NCBI GenBank assembly: GCA_963169665.1
Contig: CAUJET010000081.1
Location: forward strand, 1-36,535
Direction: 5' to 3'
Origin: Actinomycetota bacterium
Lineage (GTDB): Bacteria; Actinomycetota; Acidimicrobiia; Acidimicrobiales; Ilumatobacteraceae
DNA: 36,535 bases
The notes beneath the pieces were generated by a model. That model did no database searches. It saw only the letters and a program-made list of their open reading frames with translations, and was not told the origin of the DNA. Below are positions 17,102 to 24,087 of the stretch, in pieces (the stretch's first letter is position 1; each line of letters starts with the position of its first letter). A program made the translations under genes and the position numbers.

Positions 17102-17130
17102 TTGACGATCGGAGTTCGTACCGACACAAT
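17102..17130 (+). promoter_or_regulatory. Promoter of the cimA attenuator (TTGACG-17 nt-CACAAT)
   Basis: A -35 hexamer TTGACG (17102-17107) is separated by exactly 17 nt from CACAAT (17125-17130). The predicted transcription start, about 7 nt further on, coincides with the GTG of the leader peptide at 17138, so that peptide would be translated from a leaderless mRNA. Confidence 0.6.
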
Positions 17131-17137
17131 CGTCTCC

Positions 17138-17188
17138 GTGACGTTCCACCCGGCCACCCTGCTCGCCGAGATCATCATCATTCGATAG
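17138..17188 (+). CDS. Leader peptide of the cimA attenuator (16 aa, four Ile codons in a row)
   Basis: GTG-initiated frame coding MTFHPATLLAEIIIIR. Four consecutive isoleucine codons (ATC ATC ATC ATT, 17171-17182) sit just before Arg and the TAG stop, after two Leu codons. The stop overlaps the first base of a stable hairpin, and an intrinsic terminator follows within 60 nt. This is the classical arrangement in which ribosome stalling at scarce charged tRNA-Ile decides between termination and read-through. No Shine-Dalgarno is visible, but the start falls at the predicted transcription start. The downstream gene, citramalate synthase, makes the isoleucine precursor, which fits the Ile codons. 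Confidence 0.75.
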   Translation: MTFHPATLLAEIIIIR

Positions 17189-17212
17189 CGCACGTGGCTC
17201 TCCCACGTGCGC
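17188..17212 (+). promoter_or_regulatory. Attenuator hairpin overlapping the leader stop codon
   Basis: Perfect 10-bp stem (GCGCACGTGG/CCACGTGCGC) with a CTCTC loop. Its 5' arm starts within the TAG stop of the leader peptide, so a ribosome at the Ile codons (6-17 nt upstream) would affect its folding. I could not identify a clear alternative 2:3 pairing by eye. Confidence 0.65.
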
Positions 17213-17215
17213 TCA

Positions 17216-17246
17216 CAGCCGCCCCTCGGGGCGGCTGTTTCATTTC
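17216..17246 (+). terminator. Intrinsic terminator of the cimA attenuator
   Basis: Stem CAGCCGCCCC/GGGGCGGCTG (10 bp, very short loop) followed by TTTCATTT. It lies between the leader peptide and cimA, so transcription must pass it to express cimA. Confidence 0.75.
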
Positions 17247-17260
17247 TCCGGCACCGACGA

Positions 17261-17340
17261 CCCGACCCGACCCGACCCGACAGCACCCGACAGCACCCGA
17301 CAGCTCCCGACAGCTCCCGACAGCTCCCGACAGCACCGAC
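17261..17340. repeat. Simple tandem repeats in the cimA 5' untranslated region
   Basis: Four CCCGA pentamers (17261-17280) run into 10-bp units: CAGCACCCGA twice, CAGCTCCCGA three times and a degenerate sixth unit (17281-17340). They lie between the attenuator terminator and the cimA ribosome-binding site. A copy-number change would alter the leader length without touching a reading frame. Confidence 0.9.
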
Positions 17341-17367
17341 GCAGCACCCAGAGACAGGACAGTTGAC

Positions 17368-18987
17368 ATGACCACCACCGATGCTCCGAATCCCGCCACC
17401 GACCCGGCCGCCCCGATGGTCCCCATGGTCGAGGTGTTCGACACCACCTTGCGCGACGGCTTGCAGGTGGAGGGCGTGTCGGCCACGGTCGACGACAAGC
17501 TGCGCATCGCCGAGCAGCTCGACTACCTCGGCGTGCACTACATCGAGGGCGGCTGGCCGGGCGCCAACCCGAAGGACATCGAGTTCTTCGCACGAGCGGC
17601 CGTCGAGCTGAAGTTGTCGTCGTCGACGATGGTGGCCTTCGGATCCACCCGTCGGCCGAAGGGCAAGGTCGACGACGACGTCACGCTGCGCAACCTGCTC
17701 GACGCCAACACGTCCGCGGTGTGCATCGTCGCCAAGAGCTGGGACTACCACGTGCTCGAGGCGCTGCAGACCACCCTCGACGAGGGCGAGGCGATGATCG
17801 CCGACAGCGTGGCGTTCCTCACCGGTGCGGGCCGGCGGGTGATGGTCGACATGGAGCACTTCTTCGACGGCTACAAGCACAACCCCGAGTTCAGCCTCCG
17901 CGCCCTCGAGGCGGCCGTCGTCAAGGGCGCGTCGCACGTGGTGCTGTGCGACACCAACGGTGGGTCGCTGCCGCACGAGGTCGAGCAGATCGTCGCCGAC
18001 GTGTACCGCCATGTGGGCACGGACGTGACGATCGGCATCCACTGCCACGACGACACGGGCTGCGCGGTCGCCAACTCGATGGCCGCGGTGCGCGCCGGCG
18101 CACGCCACGTGCAGGGCACGCTCAACGGGCTCGGCGAGCGCACGGGCAACTGCAACCTCACCACGGTCATCCCCAATCTGCAGGTGAAGCTCGGCATGAG
18201 CTGCCTCCCCGAGGGTCGCCTCGAGCGCCTGACGGCCGTCAGCAACCATGTGGCCGAAGTGCTCAACCGGCCACTCAACCCGCAGGCGCCGTACGTCGGC
18301 TCGTCGGCGTTCGCACACAAGGCCGGCCTGCACGTGAGCGCGATCAAGCGGGCGCGCGACGCGTACGAACACGTCGATCCGGTGCTCGTCGGCAACGGCA
18401 CGCGGTTCGTGGTCAGCGAGATGGCGGGCCGGGCGACGATCGAGGTGAAGGCCGAGGAGCTCGGCCTCACGATGGACGGCCCGGCCGTCAACCAGGTGAT
18501 CGACGACCTGAAGCGGCTCGAGCACGAGGGCTACCACTTCGAGGCGGCCGACGCATCGCTCGAGCTGCTCATGCGCCGAGCCGCCGGCTGGGAGCAGAAC
18601 TTCTTCAAGGTCGAGAGCATGCGTGTCATCACCGACGAGCTGCCCAACGGCGAGTTCACCACGGAGGCCACGGTGAAGGCGTGGGTGCGCGACACCCGCA
18701 CCGTGCACACCGCCGAGGGCAACGGCCCGGTCAACGCGATCGACACGGCCTTGCGTGCCGCGCTGGCCGAGGCGTACCCGGTGCTCGACCGGGTGCACCT
18801 CACCGACTACAAGGTGCGCATCCTCGACGGGGCGACGGCCACCGGGGCGATCACTCGGGTGCTGCTCGACGCGACCAACGGCGAGCGCAGCTGGACCACG
18901 ATCGGCGTGAGTTCGAACATCATCGAGGCGTCGTGGCGTGCGCTCGAGGAGAGCCTCGTGTACGGCCTGCTGCACACCGAGGCCTGA
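17368..18987 (+). CDS. cimA: (R)-citramalate synthase CimA
   Basis: Condenses pyruvate and acetyl-CoA to (R)-citramalate, opening the threonine-independent isoleucine pathway later served by LeuCD, LeuB and IlvE. The 539-aa length and the opening EVFDTTLRDGLQVEGVSATVDDKL (DTTLRDG at 25-31) are those of the long CimA type rather than LeuA. YIEGGWPGANPKD (58-70), the metal-binding HCH pair (His225, His227 in GIHCHDDTGCAVANS), NGLGERTGNCNL and SSAFAHKAGLHVSAI support the DRE-TIM metallolyase fold; residues from about 400 form the LeuA-type allosteric domain. ATG 17368 has AGGA 8 nt upstream. The Ile-codon attenuator upstream independently supports CimA over homocitrate or isopropylmalate synthase. 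Confidence 0.93.
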   Translation: MTTTDAPNPATDPAAPMVPMVEVFDTTLRDGLQVEGVSATVDDKLRIAEQLDYLGVHYIEGGWPGANPKDIEFFARAAVELKLSSSTMVAFGSTRRPKGKVDDDVTLRNLLDANTSAVCIVAKSWDYHVLEALQTTLDEGEAMIADSVAFLTGAGRRVMVDMEHFFDGYKHNPEFSLRALEAAVVKGASHVVLCDTNGGSLPHEVEQIVADVYRHVGTDVTIGIHCHDDTGCAVANSMAAVRAGARHVQGTLNGLGERTGNCNLTTVIPNLQVKLGMSCLPEGRLERLTAVSNHVAEVLNRPLNPQAPYVGSSAFAHKAGLHVSAIKRARDAYEHVDPVLVGNGTRFVVSEMAGRATIEVKAEELGLTMDGPAVNQVIDDLKRLEHEGYHFEAADASLELLMRRAAGWEQNFFKVESMRVITDELPNGEFTTEATVKAWVRDTRTVHTAEGNGPVNAIDTALRAALAEAYPVLDRVHLTDYKVRILDGATATGAITRVLLDATNGERSWTTIGVSSNIIEASWRALEESLVYGLLHTEA

Positions 18988-19017
18988 GGCCGATCCGACC
19001 GGCGCCGCCGATGTCGG

Positions 19018-19836
19018 TCAGATGCTGATCTCGACGACGTAGCCCTGGTTGCCGCCCCACGTGCAGGGCACGTCGTTCCAGAGGTTCGGCCATGCCCGGT
19101 ACAGGTGCAGGCAGTGCTCGCCGCCCGAGTTGTCGGGTTGGCCGCCGGCCCAGTTCACGTACGAGCTGGCCACGGACACGTGTCCCGACGAGAACTGGGT
19201 CCCGGCCTCGGGTCCGGCGGTCCAACGCCACACGCCCTCGACCGTCGCGTCGCTGCCGTCGAGCCAGGCGCTGTTGCTCGGACCGACGAGCGAGAAGACG
19301 AAGGTCTGCTCGGCGAGGCTCGTGATCGTCGCGAGGTGTCCGAACCGGCCGGCGGCCGAGTAGGTCGCGGCAGCCGCTGCGGCCGCGGGCTGGGTCATGG
19401 TGCCGGCGACGTAGCGGTAGAGGTGGCCGTTCGGGCCGACGGTGAAGCCGGCGGGGGCGTCGGTGCTGCACAGGAAGGTGGGGGCGGCACCGGCGAGGCC
19501 GGGGATCATCGTCAGGGTCCAGCCGCTGCCGGTGAGCAGGAGACCCGAGACGTCGACGGTGGCACCGGCCGGGAGCGAGAGCGCCGGAGGTGTCGCACTC
19601 GTCATCTGGGTGAACGTCGTCGGCTGGCTGCCGGTGCTGCCCCAGAAGGTGGTGGCGCCCGCGGCGGCGGCGTCCTTCGAGGCGGTGCACCCAGCTGACG
19701 TGCCCGTCGACGTGAGGTTGCCGACGCCGACGACGACCACGGCCGACAGGATGCCGACGAGGACGATCGCGACCAGGATCTCGACCAGCGTGAAGCCGTG
19801 GTCCGCCCGTCGCGGGCGCGCAGGGACAGCGCTCAT
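19018..19836 (-). CDS. Type IV pilin-like protein with C-terminal C-type lectin domain
   Basis: A 272-aa predicted surface adhesin or minor pilin. It begins with a 14-residue basic leader ending in Gly14, then FTLVEILVAIVLVGILSAVVVVGV: the prepilin-peptidase site G|FTLVE with Glu at mature position 5 and the long hydrophobic helix. A pilin-like middle part (about 45-155) is followed by a C-type lectin domain (about 155-271): GHLATITSLAEQTFV, AWLDGSD, VWRWTAGPEAG, YVNWAGGQPDNSGGEHC and LWNDVPC...GYVVEI. QPD (233-235) and WND (253-255) are the calcium/sugar-binding motifs, QPD being the galactose-type form; Cys242 and Cys258 can form the usual disulfide. Chosen ATG gives the expected leader. 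No other pilus genes are in the window. Convergent with cimA. Confidence 0.85.
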   Translation of the reverse strand: MSAVPARPRRADHGFTLVEILVAIVLVGILSAVVVVGVGNLTSTGTSAGCTASKDAAAAGATTFWGSTGSQPTTFTQMTSATPPALSLPAGATVDVSGLLLTGSGWTLTMIPGLAGAAPTFLCSTDAPAGFTVGPNGHLYRYVAGTMTQPAAAAAAATYSAAGRFGHLATITSLAEQTFVFSLVGPSNSAWLDGSDATVEGVWRWTAGPEAGTQFSSGHVSVASSYVNWAGGQPDNSGGEHCLHLYRAWPNLWNDVPCTWGGNQGYVVEISI

Positions 19837-19867
19837 GGGTGTCGACCGTCCGGGACGGGCTGTGTCC

Positions 19868-19913
19868 GTCCACCCGGGGGGCCATGTGCTCATCGGCCAA
19901 TCCCCGGGTGGAC
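19868..19913. repeat. 12-bp perfect inverted repeat upstream of the pilin-lectin gene
   Basis: Arms GTCCACCCGGGG (19868-19879) and CCCCGGGTGGAC (19902-19913) enclose 22 nt in which GGCC/GGCC can also pair. It lies in the leader of the pilin-lectin gene (32-77 nt before its ATG) and in the divergent intergenic region, so it can be an RNA hairpin or a protein site. Confidence 0.7.
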
Positions 19914-19953
19914 GACGTCTGGAGGCTCCTGGTCGGGTAGAACTTGAGCCTGT

Positions 19954-20493
19954 ATGGCAGCTCCCAAGTTCGCTCCCGTGTCGCCCATCGACGATGCCCG
20001 CTCCTATTCGTCGCCCGACCACGTGCCGAAGTCGTGGACGCCCGACCGACCGGGTGAGATCGACGGTTTCCAGCCCTCCGGCACGCGCCTCGGCAACCAG
20101 GGACCCGACCAGGGGTTCGGCATCAAGATCGCCAACACCTTTCTGTCCCGCATCCACGTGTCGGCCGGCGAGTCGGCCAAGGATGCCGTCGCCGGCTGCC
20201 TCGGCATCGGGCTGAAGCGTGCATCGCTGTTCAGCCGCGCGCCGGTCATCCACGACTTCACGATCGCCTTCACGGCATGGGGGTTCCTCGACCCCAACCC
20301 GCCGGCCGACCTCGTCGCCCTGCGCTCGCAGCTGTTCAAGGGCGCCGGTGGCCATCACGGCTACGAGCACCAGCGCGACCTGGCCGACATCGTCCCCGAC
20401 AGCACGCTGCAGATGACCCCGCAGCAGGTGGCCGCCGCGTATCCCGGACGTTGGCGCGACCTCGTCGGCGCCGACCACGCCGTCACCCACTGA
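19954..20493 (+). CDS. Hypothetical protein (179 aa)
   Basis: Soluble, no signal peptide or membrane segment. The N-terminal half is rich in Pro/Gly/Asp (SYSSPDHVPKSWTPDRPGEIDGFQPSG) with GTRLGNQGPDQGFGIKIANTF; the middle has IHVSAGESAKDAVAGCLGIGLKRASLFSRAPVIHDFTIAFTAWGFLD; the end has GHHGYEHQRDLADIVP. It resembles conserved proteins of unknown function in acidimicrobial genomes as far as I can recall, but I cannot name a family. The ATG is 10 nt after TAGAAC. It precedes the acyl-CoA dehydrogenase by 91 bp on the same strand. Confidence 0.7.
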   Translation: MAAPKFAPVSPIDDARSYSSPDHVPKSWTPDRPGEIDGFQPSGTRLGNQGPDQGFGIKIANTFLSRIHVSAGESAKDAVAGCLGIGLKRASLFSRAPVIHDFTIAFTAWGFLDPNPPADLVALRSQLFKGAGGHHGYEHQRDLADIVPDSTLQMTPQQVAAAYPGRWRDLVGADHAVTH

Positions 20494-20584
20494 CGTCCCG
20501 TACGGCGTCGCCCGCCGGCGCCCACATCCGACGCCACGCGCGACGCCCTCGCGGACGTCGCACCGAGAGACAGGAGACCTCCGC

Positions 20585-21736
20585 ATGAGCGAGGTGCAGT
20601 CGATCACCCTCACCGACGAGCAGCGCGAGTTCCGCGCCGTCCTCCGCCAGTTCGTCGCCGACAAGATCTCGCCGCTCGCCGGTGACATCGACCGTGACGC
20701 CCAGTACTCGTGGGCCACGTTCGAGGCCCTGAAGTCGATGGAGCTGACCGCGCTCAGCTATCCGGCCGAGTACGGCGGGTCGGGCGCGTCGCTGGTCGAC
20801 CAGGCGATCGCGGCCGAGGAGATCGCCCGCGGCTGCGCGTCGACGAGCCTGCAGTTCCTGATCTCCAAGCTGGGCATGCTGCCCGTCATCAACTTCGGCT
20901 CGGAGTTCCTGAAGAGCACCTACCTGCCGCGGATCGCGAGCGGTTCCAGCCAGTGCAGCTACGGGTTGAGCGAGCCCGACGCCGGCAGCGACGTGGCGTC
21001 GATGGCCACGAAGGCGACGCTCGACGGCGACGTGTGGACGATCGACGGCACGAAGTGCTGGATCACCAACGCCGGCATCAGCGACCTGTACACGATCTTC
21101 GCCCGCACCTCGAACGACCGGCACACGGGCATCACCGCCTTCCTCGTCGAGGCCGACTGGGGTGTGCAGGTCGACAAGCTCGAGCACAAGCTGGGCATCA
21201 AGGGCTCGCCCACCGGGGTCATCCGTCTCGATGGCGTGAAGGTACCCGACTCGCACCGCATCGGCGAGGTGGGTCAGGGGTTCCCGATCGCGATGCACAC
21301 GCTCGACCGCAGTCGGCCGACCATCGGTGCGCAGGCCGTCGGCATCGCCCAGGGTGCGCTCGACTACGCCCTCGGGTACATGAAGGAGCGCACCACGTTC
21401 GGCCGCCCGATCGGTTCGAACCAGGGCCTGCAGTGGATGGCCGCCGACTGCGCGATGCGCATCGAGGCCGCCCGAGGCCTGGTGTACAAGGCGTGCGCGA
21501 TCGCCGACGAGGGTGATCCCCACGGCGAGCTGTCGATGGCCGGCGCGATGGCGAAGTGCTTCGCGAGCGATGTCGCGATGCAGGTGACCACGGACGCCGT
21601 CCAACTGCTCGGCGGCTACGGCTACACGAACGAGTTCCCGGTCGAGCGCATGATGCGCGACGCGAAGATCACCCAGATCTACGAAGGCACCAACCAGATC
21701 CAGCGCATGGTCATCAGCAAGAAGCTCGGCCTGTAA
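20585..21736 (+). CDS. Acyl-CoA dehydrogenase, target gene of the integrative element
   Basis: FAD enzyme introducing the alpha-beta double bond into an acyl-CoA (fatty-acid or branched-chain acyl-CoA breakdown). The 383-aa product has the N-terminal helical domain, YGLSEPDAGSD (FAD/substrate), TIDGTKCWITNAG, the GAQAVGIAQGALDYALGYMKERTTFGRPI segment, and the C-terminal GGYGYTNEFPVERMMRDAKITQIYEGTNQIQRMVI with catalytic base Glu367 in the SCAD position. AGGAG precedes the ATG by 8 nt. The last 66 nt plus 6 nt beyond the stop are perfectly repeated 2,769 bp downstream, so the present 3' end was most likely supplied by the inserted element while the protein sequence was preserved. Confidence 0.95.
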   Translation: MSEVQSITLTDEQREFRAVLRQFVADKISPLAGDIDRDAQYSWATFEALKSMELTALSYPAEYGGSGASLVDQAIAAEEIARGCASTSLQFLISKLGMLPVINFGSEFLKSTYLPRIASGSSQCSYGLSEPDAGSDVASMATKATLDGDVWTIDGTKCWITNAGISDLYTIFARTSNDRHTGITAFLVEADWGVQVDKLEHKLGIKGSPTGVIRLDGVKVPDSHRIGEVGQGFPIAMHTLDRSRPTIGAQAVGIAQGALDYALGYMKERTTFGRPIGSNQGLQWMAADCAMRIEAARGLVYKACAIADEGDPHGELSMAGAMAKCFASDVAMQVTTDAVQLLGGYGYTNEFPVERMMRDAKITQIYEGTNQIQRMVISKKLGL

Positions 21737-21741
21737 GGGTT
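21670..21741 (+). repeat. Left attachment site (attL): 72-bp direct repeat at the acyl-CoA dehydrogenase 3' end
   Basis: Identical to 24439-24510 over 72 bp; after that, 13 of the next 16 positions also match, the three differences all T here and C there. It encodes from codon 362 (third base) to the stop, including Tyr366-Glu367-Gly-Thr-Asn. Sharing such a long identical block, wobble positions included, is the signature of site-specific integration into a gene end. Confidence 0.9.
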
Positions 21742-21784
21742 TCGTACCGTTTGGTGTCATCCTGTGCCACTTCGTTCAGGCCTT

Positions 21785-21805
21785 CATCCCTAGTCCCCTC
21801 CCTAG
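21785..21805. repeat. Left-arm site: two TCCCTAG heptamers 12 bp apart
   Basis: TCCCTAG at 21787-21793 and 21799-21805. The 21-bp block matches 24312-24332 at 19 of 21 positions in direct orientation. With the 72-bp core between them in the circular form, they would flank the core as the two arms of an attP. It also lies just before the integrase -10 box (TAGCGT 21822-21827). Confidence 0.7.
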
Positions 21806-21821
21806 CGTCACACCCCGCCGG

Positions 21822-21827
21822 TAGCGT
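21822..21827 (+). promoter_or_regulatory. Probable -10 box (TAGCGT) of the integrase operon
   Basis: TAGCGT ends 8 nt before the integrase ATG, without a Shine-Dalgarno sequence, the leaderless pattern. The -35 position would fall on the second left-arm heptamer, so integrase binding there could repress its own gene (inference). Confidence 0.4.
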
Positions 21828-21835
21828 GCGCCGAC

Positions 21836-22936
21836 ATGGCGACGATCCGAGAACGGTCACCGGGCGTGTGGGAGGTGCGCGTGTTCGTCGGCAACGACGA
21901 TCGTGGCCGGCCCAAGCAGGTCAGCCGGACGGTGCGAGGCACCAAGCGCGACGCTCAGCGGGCCGCCGCCGAGATGACGGTGGCGCCACCGGCCCGCAGC
22001 GATGGGCGAACGGTGGCCGATGCGCTCGATGCCTGGCTCGAGACCCACACGCCCACGTGGGCGGCGTCGACGGTGCGTGACCAGACGAGCCGGGCATCGC
22101 TGGTGAAGGCCGACAAGATCGCCCGCACACCCCTCGCCAGGCTGGCGGTGGCCGACGTCGACCGGTGGCACAGCCGGCTGCGGGCGGCTGGGGTGGGCGA
22201 GTCGTCGATACGGAACCAGCACCTCGTGCTGCGGGCGTCGCTGTCGCAGGCGGCCCGGTGGGGGTGGGTGAGTGCGAACGTTGCAGCGTTGGCGACGCTC
22301 GGGCGGAAGACGAGCAAGCCGCGGTCGGCGATGAGCGCCGCCGAGGTACGTGCCGTCATCGACGCGGCCGAGCGGTTCGACCCTGCTGCTGGCGTCGCGT
22401 TCCGGCTCGCAGCGATCACGGGTGCTCGCCGCTCCGAGCTCTGTGCACTCGTCTGGAGCGATCTCGACGGCGACCGGCTCACGATCGACTCGAGCATCGA
22501 GATCGAGCGGAACGGGAGCAGGTCGGACAGACAGGTGCCCACCCTCCGGGATGCGGCCACGAAGACCGGGAACCAGCGGGTGGTGCGCCTCGACGAGCGC
22601 ACGCTCGAGGCCGTGGCGGCACTGCGGGCCGAGCGCGAGCGGTACGGCCCGTGGATGCTCCAGCCCGGCGAGCGTCCGCTGAACCCGGAGCGGCTGACGG
22701 GCTGGTGGCGGATCGCCCGCCGGGACGCCGGCATCGACCCCCGGTGGCGACTGCACGATCTGCGCCACTGGTCGGCCACCGAGGCGATCGGGCGCGGGCA
22801 CGACATCCGCACCGTGGCCGGCCGCTTGGGACACGCCAACCCAGCGATGACGCTGCGCACCTACGCCCACGCCCTCGACGGCGCCGATGCCGGCGTCGCG
22901 GCCACCCTCGCCAGTGCCCTGGAGACCACCCCGTGA
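21836..22936 (+). CDS. int: Tyrosine recombinase (phage-type integrase)
   Basis: Catalyses integration and excision of the element. Three domains are visible in 366 aa: an N-terminal arm-DNA-binding domain (1-48; IRERSPGVWEVRVFVGNDDRGRPKQ), a core-binding SAM-like domain (about 58-155; TVADALDAWLETHTPTWAASTVRD...), and the catalytic domain (about 165-350). The catalytic set is complete: Arg198 in TGARRSEL, Lys243 in the beta-hairpin, His307 and Arg310 in LHDLRHWSAT, His333 in GRLGHANP and the nucleophile Tyr343 in RTYAHAL. It sits directly inside attL reading into the element. The two arm-type repeats fit an enzyme with an arm-binding domain. Its stop overlaps the next start (GTGA). Confidence 0.95.
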   Translation: MATIRERSPGVWEVRVFVGNDDRGRPKQVSRTVRGTKRDAQRAAAEMTVAPPARSDGRTVADALDAWLETHTPTWAASTVRDQTSRASLVKADKIARTPLARLAVADVDRWHSRLRAAGVGESSIRNQHLVLRASLSQAARWGWVSANVAALATLGRKTSKPRSAMSAAEVRAVIDAAERFDPAAGVAFRLAAITGARRSELCALVWSDLDGDRLTIDSSIEIERNGSRSDRQVPTLRDAATKTGNQRVVRLDERTLEAVAALRAERERYGPWMLQPGERPLNPERLTGWWRIARRDAGIDPRWRLHDLRHWSATEAIGRGHDIRTVAGRLGHANPAMTLRTYAHALDGADAGVAATLASALETTP

Positions 22937-23310
22937 AGCAACGGTACGTCCGGCCCGGTGGCGGCCTCTCGGACGAGACGATCGTCGTGGTACGAGGCGG
23001 TGCGCTCGACGCGACGTTGTTGGCCGAGGACGCCCGCAAGGCGCATGCCGTGTACGGCGTGTACGCCGTGTCGGTCTTCGCGGCAGATGGGGTCAGCATC
23101 GACGAGCTCGTCCAGAGCACGCCGCTCGTCCGATTCGGGTCACTCACGCTCATGACCGTCGGTGCGATCCGAGCTGGAGGCTTCGAACTCGTGCCGAGCG
23201 GACGCAACCCGCTGCATCACAGTGTCGATCTCGGTGACCTCGGGGCCGGCGTCGACCGCCTGCTGCGCTGCGAGCACCGCACGATCGTCAACCCGTATCA
23301 TGAGTCGTGA
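22933..23310 (+). CDS. Small element-borne protein A (125 aa), function unknown
   Basis: The GTG start overlaps the integrase stop by 3 nt, so translation is coupled. Sequence features: VVRGGALDATLLAEDARKAH (18-37), VYGVYAVSVFAADGVSIDEL, a hydrophobic LVRFGSLTLMTVGAIRAGGFELVPSG stretch, and the end CEHRTIVNPYHES. From memory, proteins of this pattern (VRGG...D..L..DA...Y..YG.SVF, ending in NP) occur beside a second small protein next to actinobacterial integrases and in phage-like islands, with no assigned role. A toxin-antitoxin or element-maintenance function is possible but unproven. Confidence 0.75.
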   Translation: MKQRYVRPGGGLSDETIVVVRGGALDATLLAEDARKAHAVYGVYAVSVFAADGVSIDELVQSTPLVRFGSLTLMTVGAIRAGGFELVPSGRNPLHHSVDLGDLGAGVDRLLRCEHRTIVNPYHES

Positions 23311-23341
23311 CATGCACGACCGGCGAGCAAGGAGGGCTGGC

Positions 23342-23593
23342 GTGGACCTCGAGATCGACCTGCGGGCCGACCTGAACGCACAGGACGACGACGGCAACGG
23401 GTGGTCGCTGATGCGCGACGCACGCGACGTGTCCCGCATCGTGCCCGGCGCCATGGTGCTGGCCGGGAACGAGCACGCGCGGGCCGTGGTGCGAGTGCTG
23501 CAAGTCGATGACGACGGCCAGGTCCACTTCACGATCCTCCCCGGACCGATCAGCAAGAACCGCCACCTGCTGGACAGAGCTGCGGCGACCTGA
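23342..23593 (+). CDS. Small element-borne protein B (83 aa), function unknown
   Basis: The start is set by a perfect AAGGAGG six nt before GTG at 23342, the best ribosome-binding site in the window; the frame is open further upstream but overlaps gene A. Starts MDLEIDLRADLNAQDDDGNGW; contains DARDVSRIVPGAMVLAGNEHARAVVRVLQVDDDGQVHFTILPGPISKNRHLL, which looks like a small beta-barrel. It lies 31 nt after gene A, and I recall the same pairing in other actinobacterial elements. The strong site implies it may be made in excess over protein A, as antitoxins often are (inference). Confidence 0.75.
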   Translation: MDLEIDLRADLNAQDDDGNGWSLMRDARDVSRIVPGAMVLAGNEHARAVVRVLQVDDDGQVHFTILPGPISKNRHLLDRAAAT

Positions 23594-23727
23594 CGGCCGA
23601 CTCCCGGTGATCGGTTCGCACGATCTGTGCGCCCCTTCAGAGACTTGGCACCGCCAGATCGGCAGCAGTTCCGCGCTCGGGCATCAGAGCTGAAGGCGGC
23701 GACGAGAGGCCCGCAGCTCGACCGCCG

Positions 23728-24087
23728 TCATGACGAGCGTGTCGCGATCTGAAACACGTTGCCGAACGGGTCACGCACCATCGCACGCCGGTCCCCGTAC
23801 GGCGTGTCCAATGGCGCTTCGAGCGAGACAGCACCGGCGTCCATGGCCCGCTGGTACGTGCGGTCGGCATCGGCGACATAGACGTATAGGAACGCCGGGA
23901 ACGCATCGCGCTCGTCAGTGGAGCCGATCATGATCAACGAATCGCCGATCACGATCTCCGCAGGCCGGCCAGCCGGTACGTCGCCGACAGCGTCGAACAC
24001 TGCCCGAAGGAACTCGACCTGCGGCCCGACGTCTGGCACTGCGATGCGTGGGGTCACGGTCCGGTAACTCACAGGCTCGACTGGCAC
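23728..24087 (-). CDS. VOC-superfamily protein (glyoxalase/bleomycin-resistance-like), element cargo
   Basis: A 119-aa protein with two beta-alpha-beta-beta-beta halves: VTPRIAVPDVGPQVEFLRAVFDAVG at the start, then FLYVYVADADRTYQRAMDAGAVSLEAPLDTPYGDRRAMVRDPFGNVFQIATR. The late DPFGNVF...I with a preceding acidic strand is the typical VOC metal-site end. Closest by pattern to PhnB-like/glyoxalase-like members; substrate unknown. Start is GTG 24087 or TTG 24090; no ribosome site seen. It is the only gene on the opposite strand inside the element and converges on gene B (134 bp with nothing recognisable between them). Confidence 0.85.
   Translation of the reverse strand: MPVEPVSYRTVTPRIAVPDVGPQVEFLRAVFDAVGDVPAGRPAEIVIGDSLIMIGSTDERDAFPAFLYVYVADADRTYQRAMDAGAVSLEAPLDTPYGDRRAMVRDPFGNVFQIATRSS

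Noticed and set aside
17261..17340. CRISPR-like array
   Set aside because: The repeat units are contiguous 5- and 10-mers without spacers, and no cas gene is present.
21836..24087. Prophage
   Set aside because: Only an integrase, two small proteins and a VOC protein are present; no capsid, terminase, portal, tail or lysis genes.
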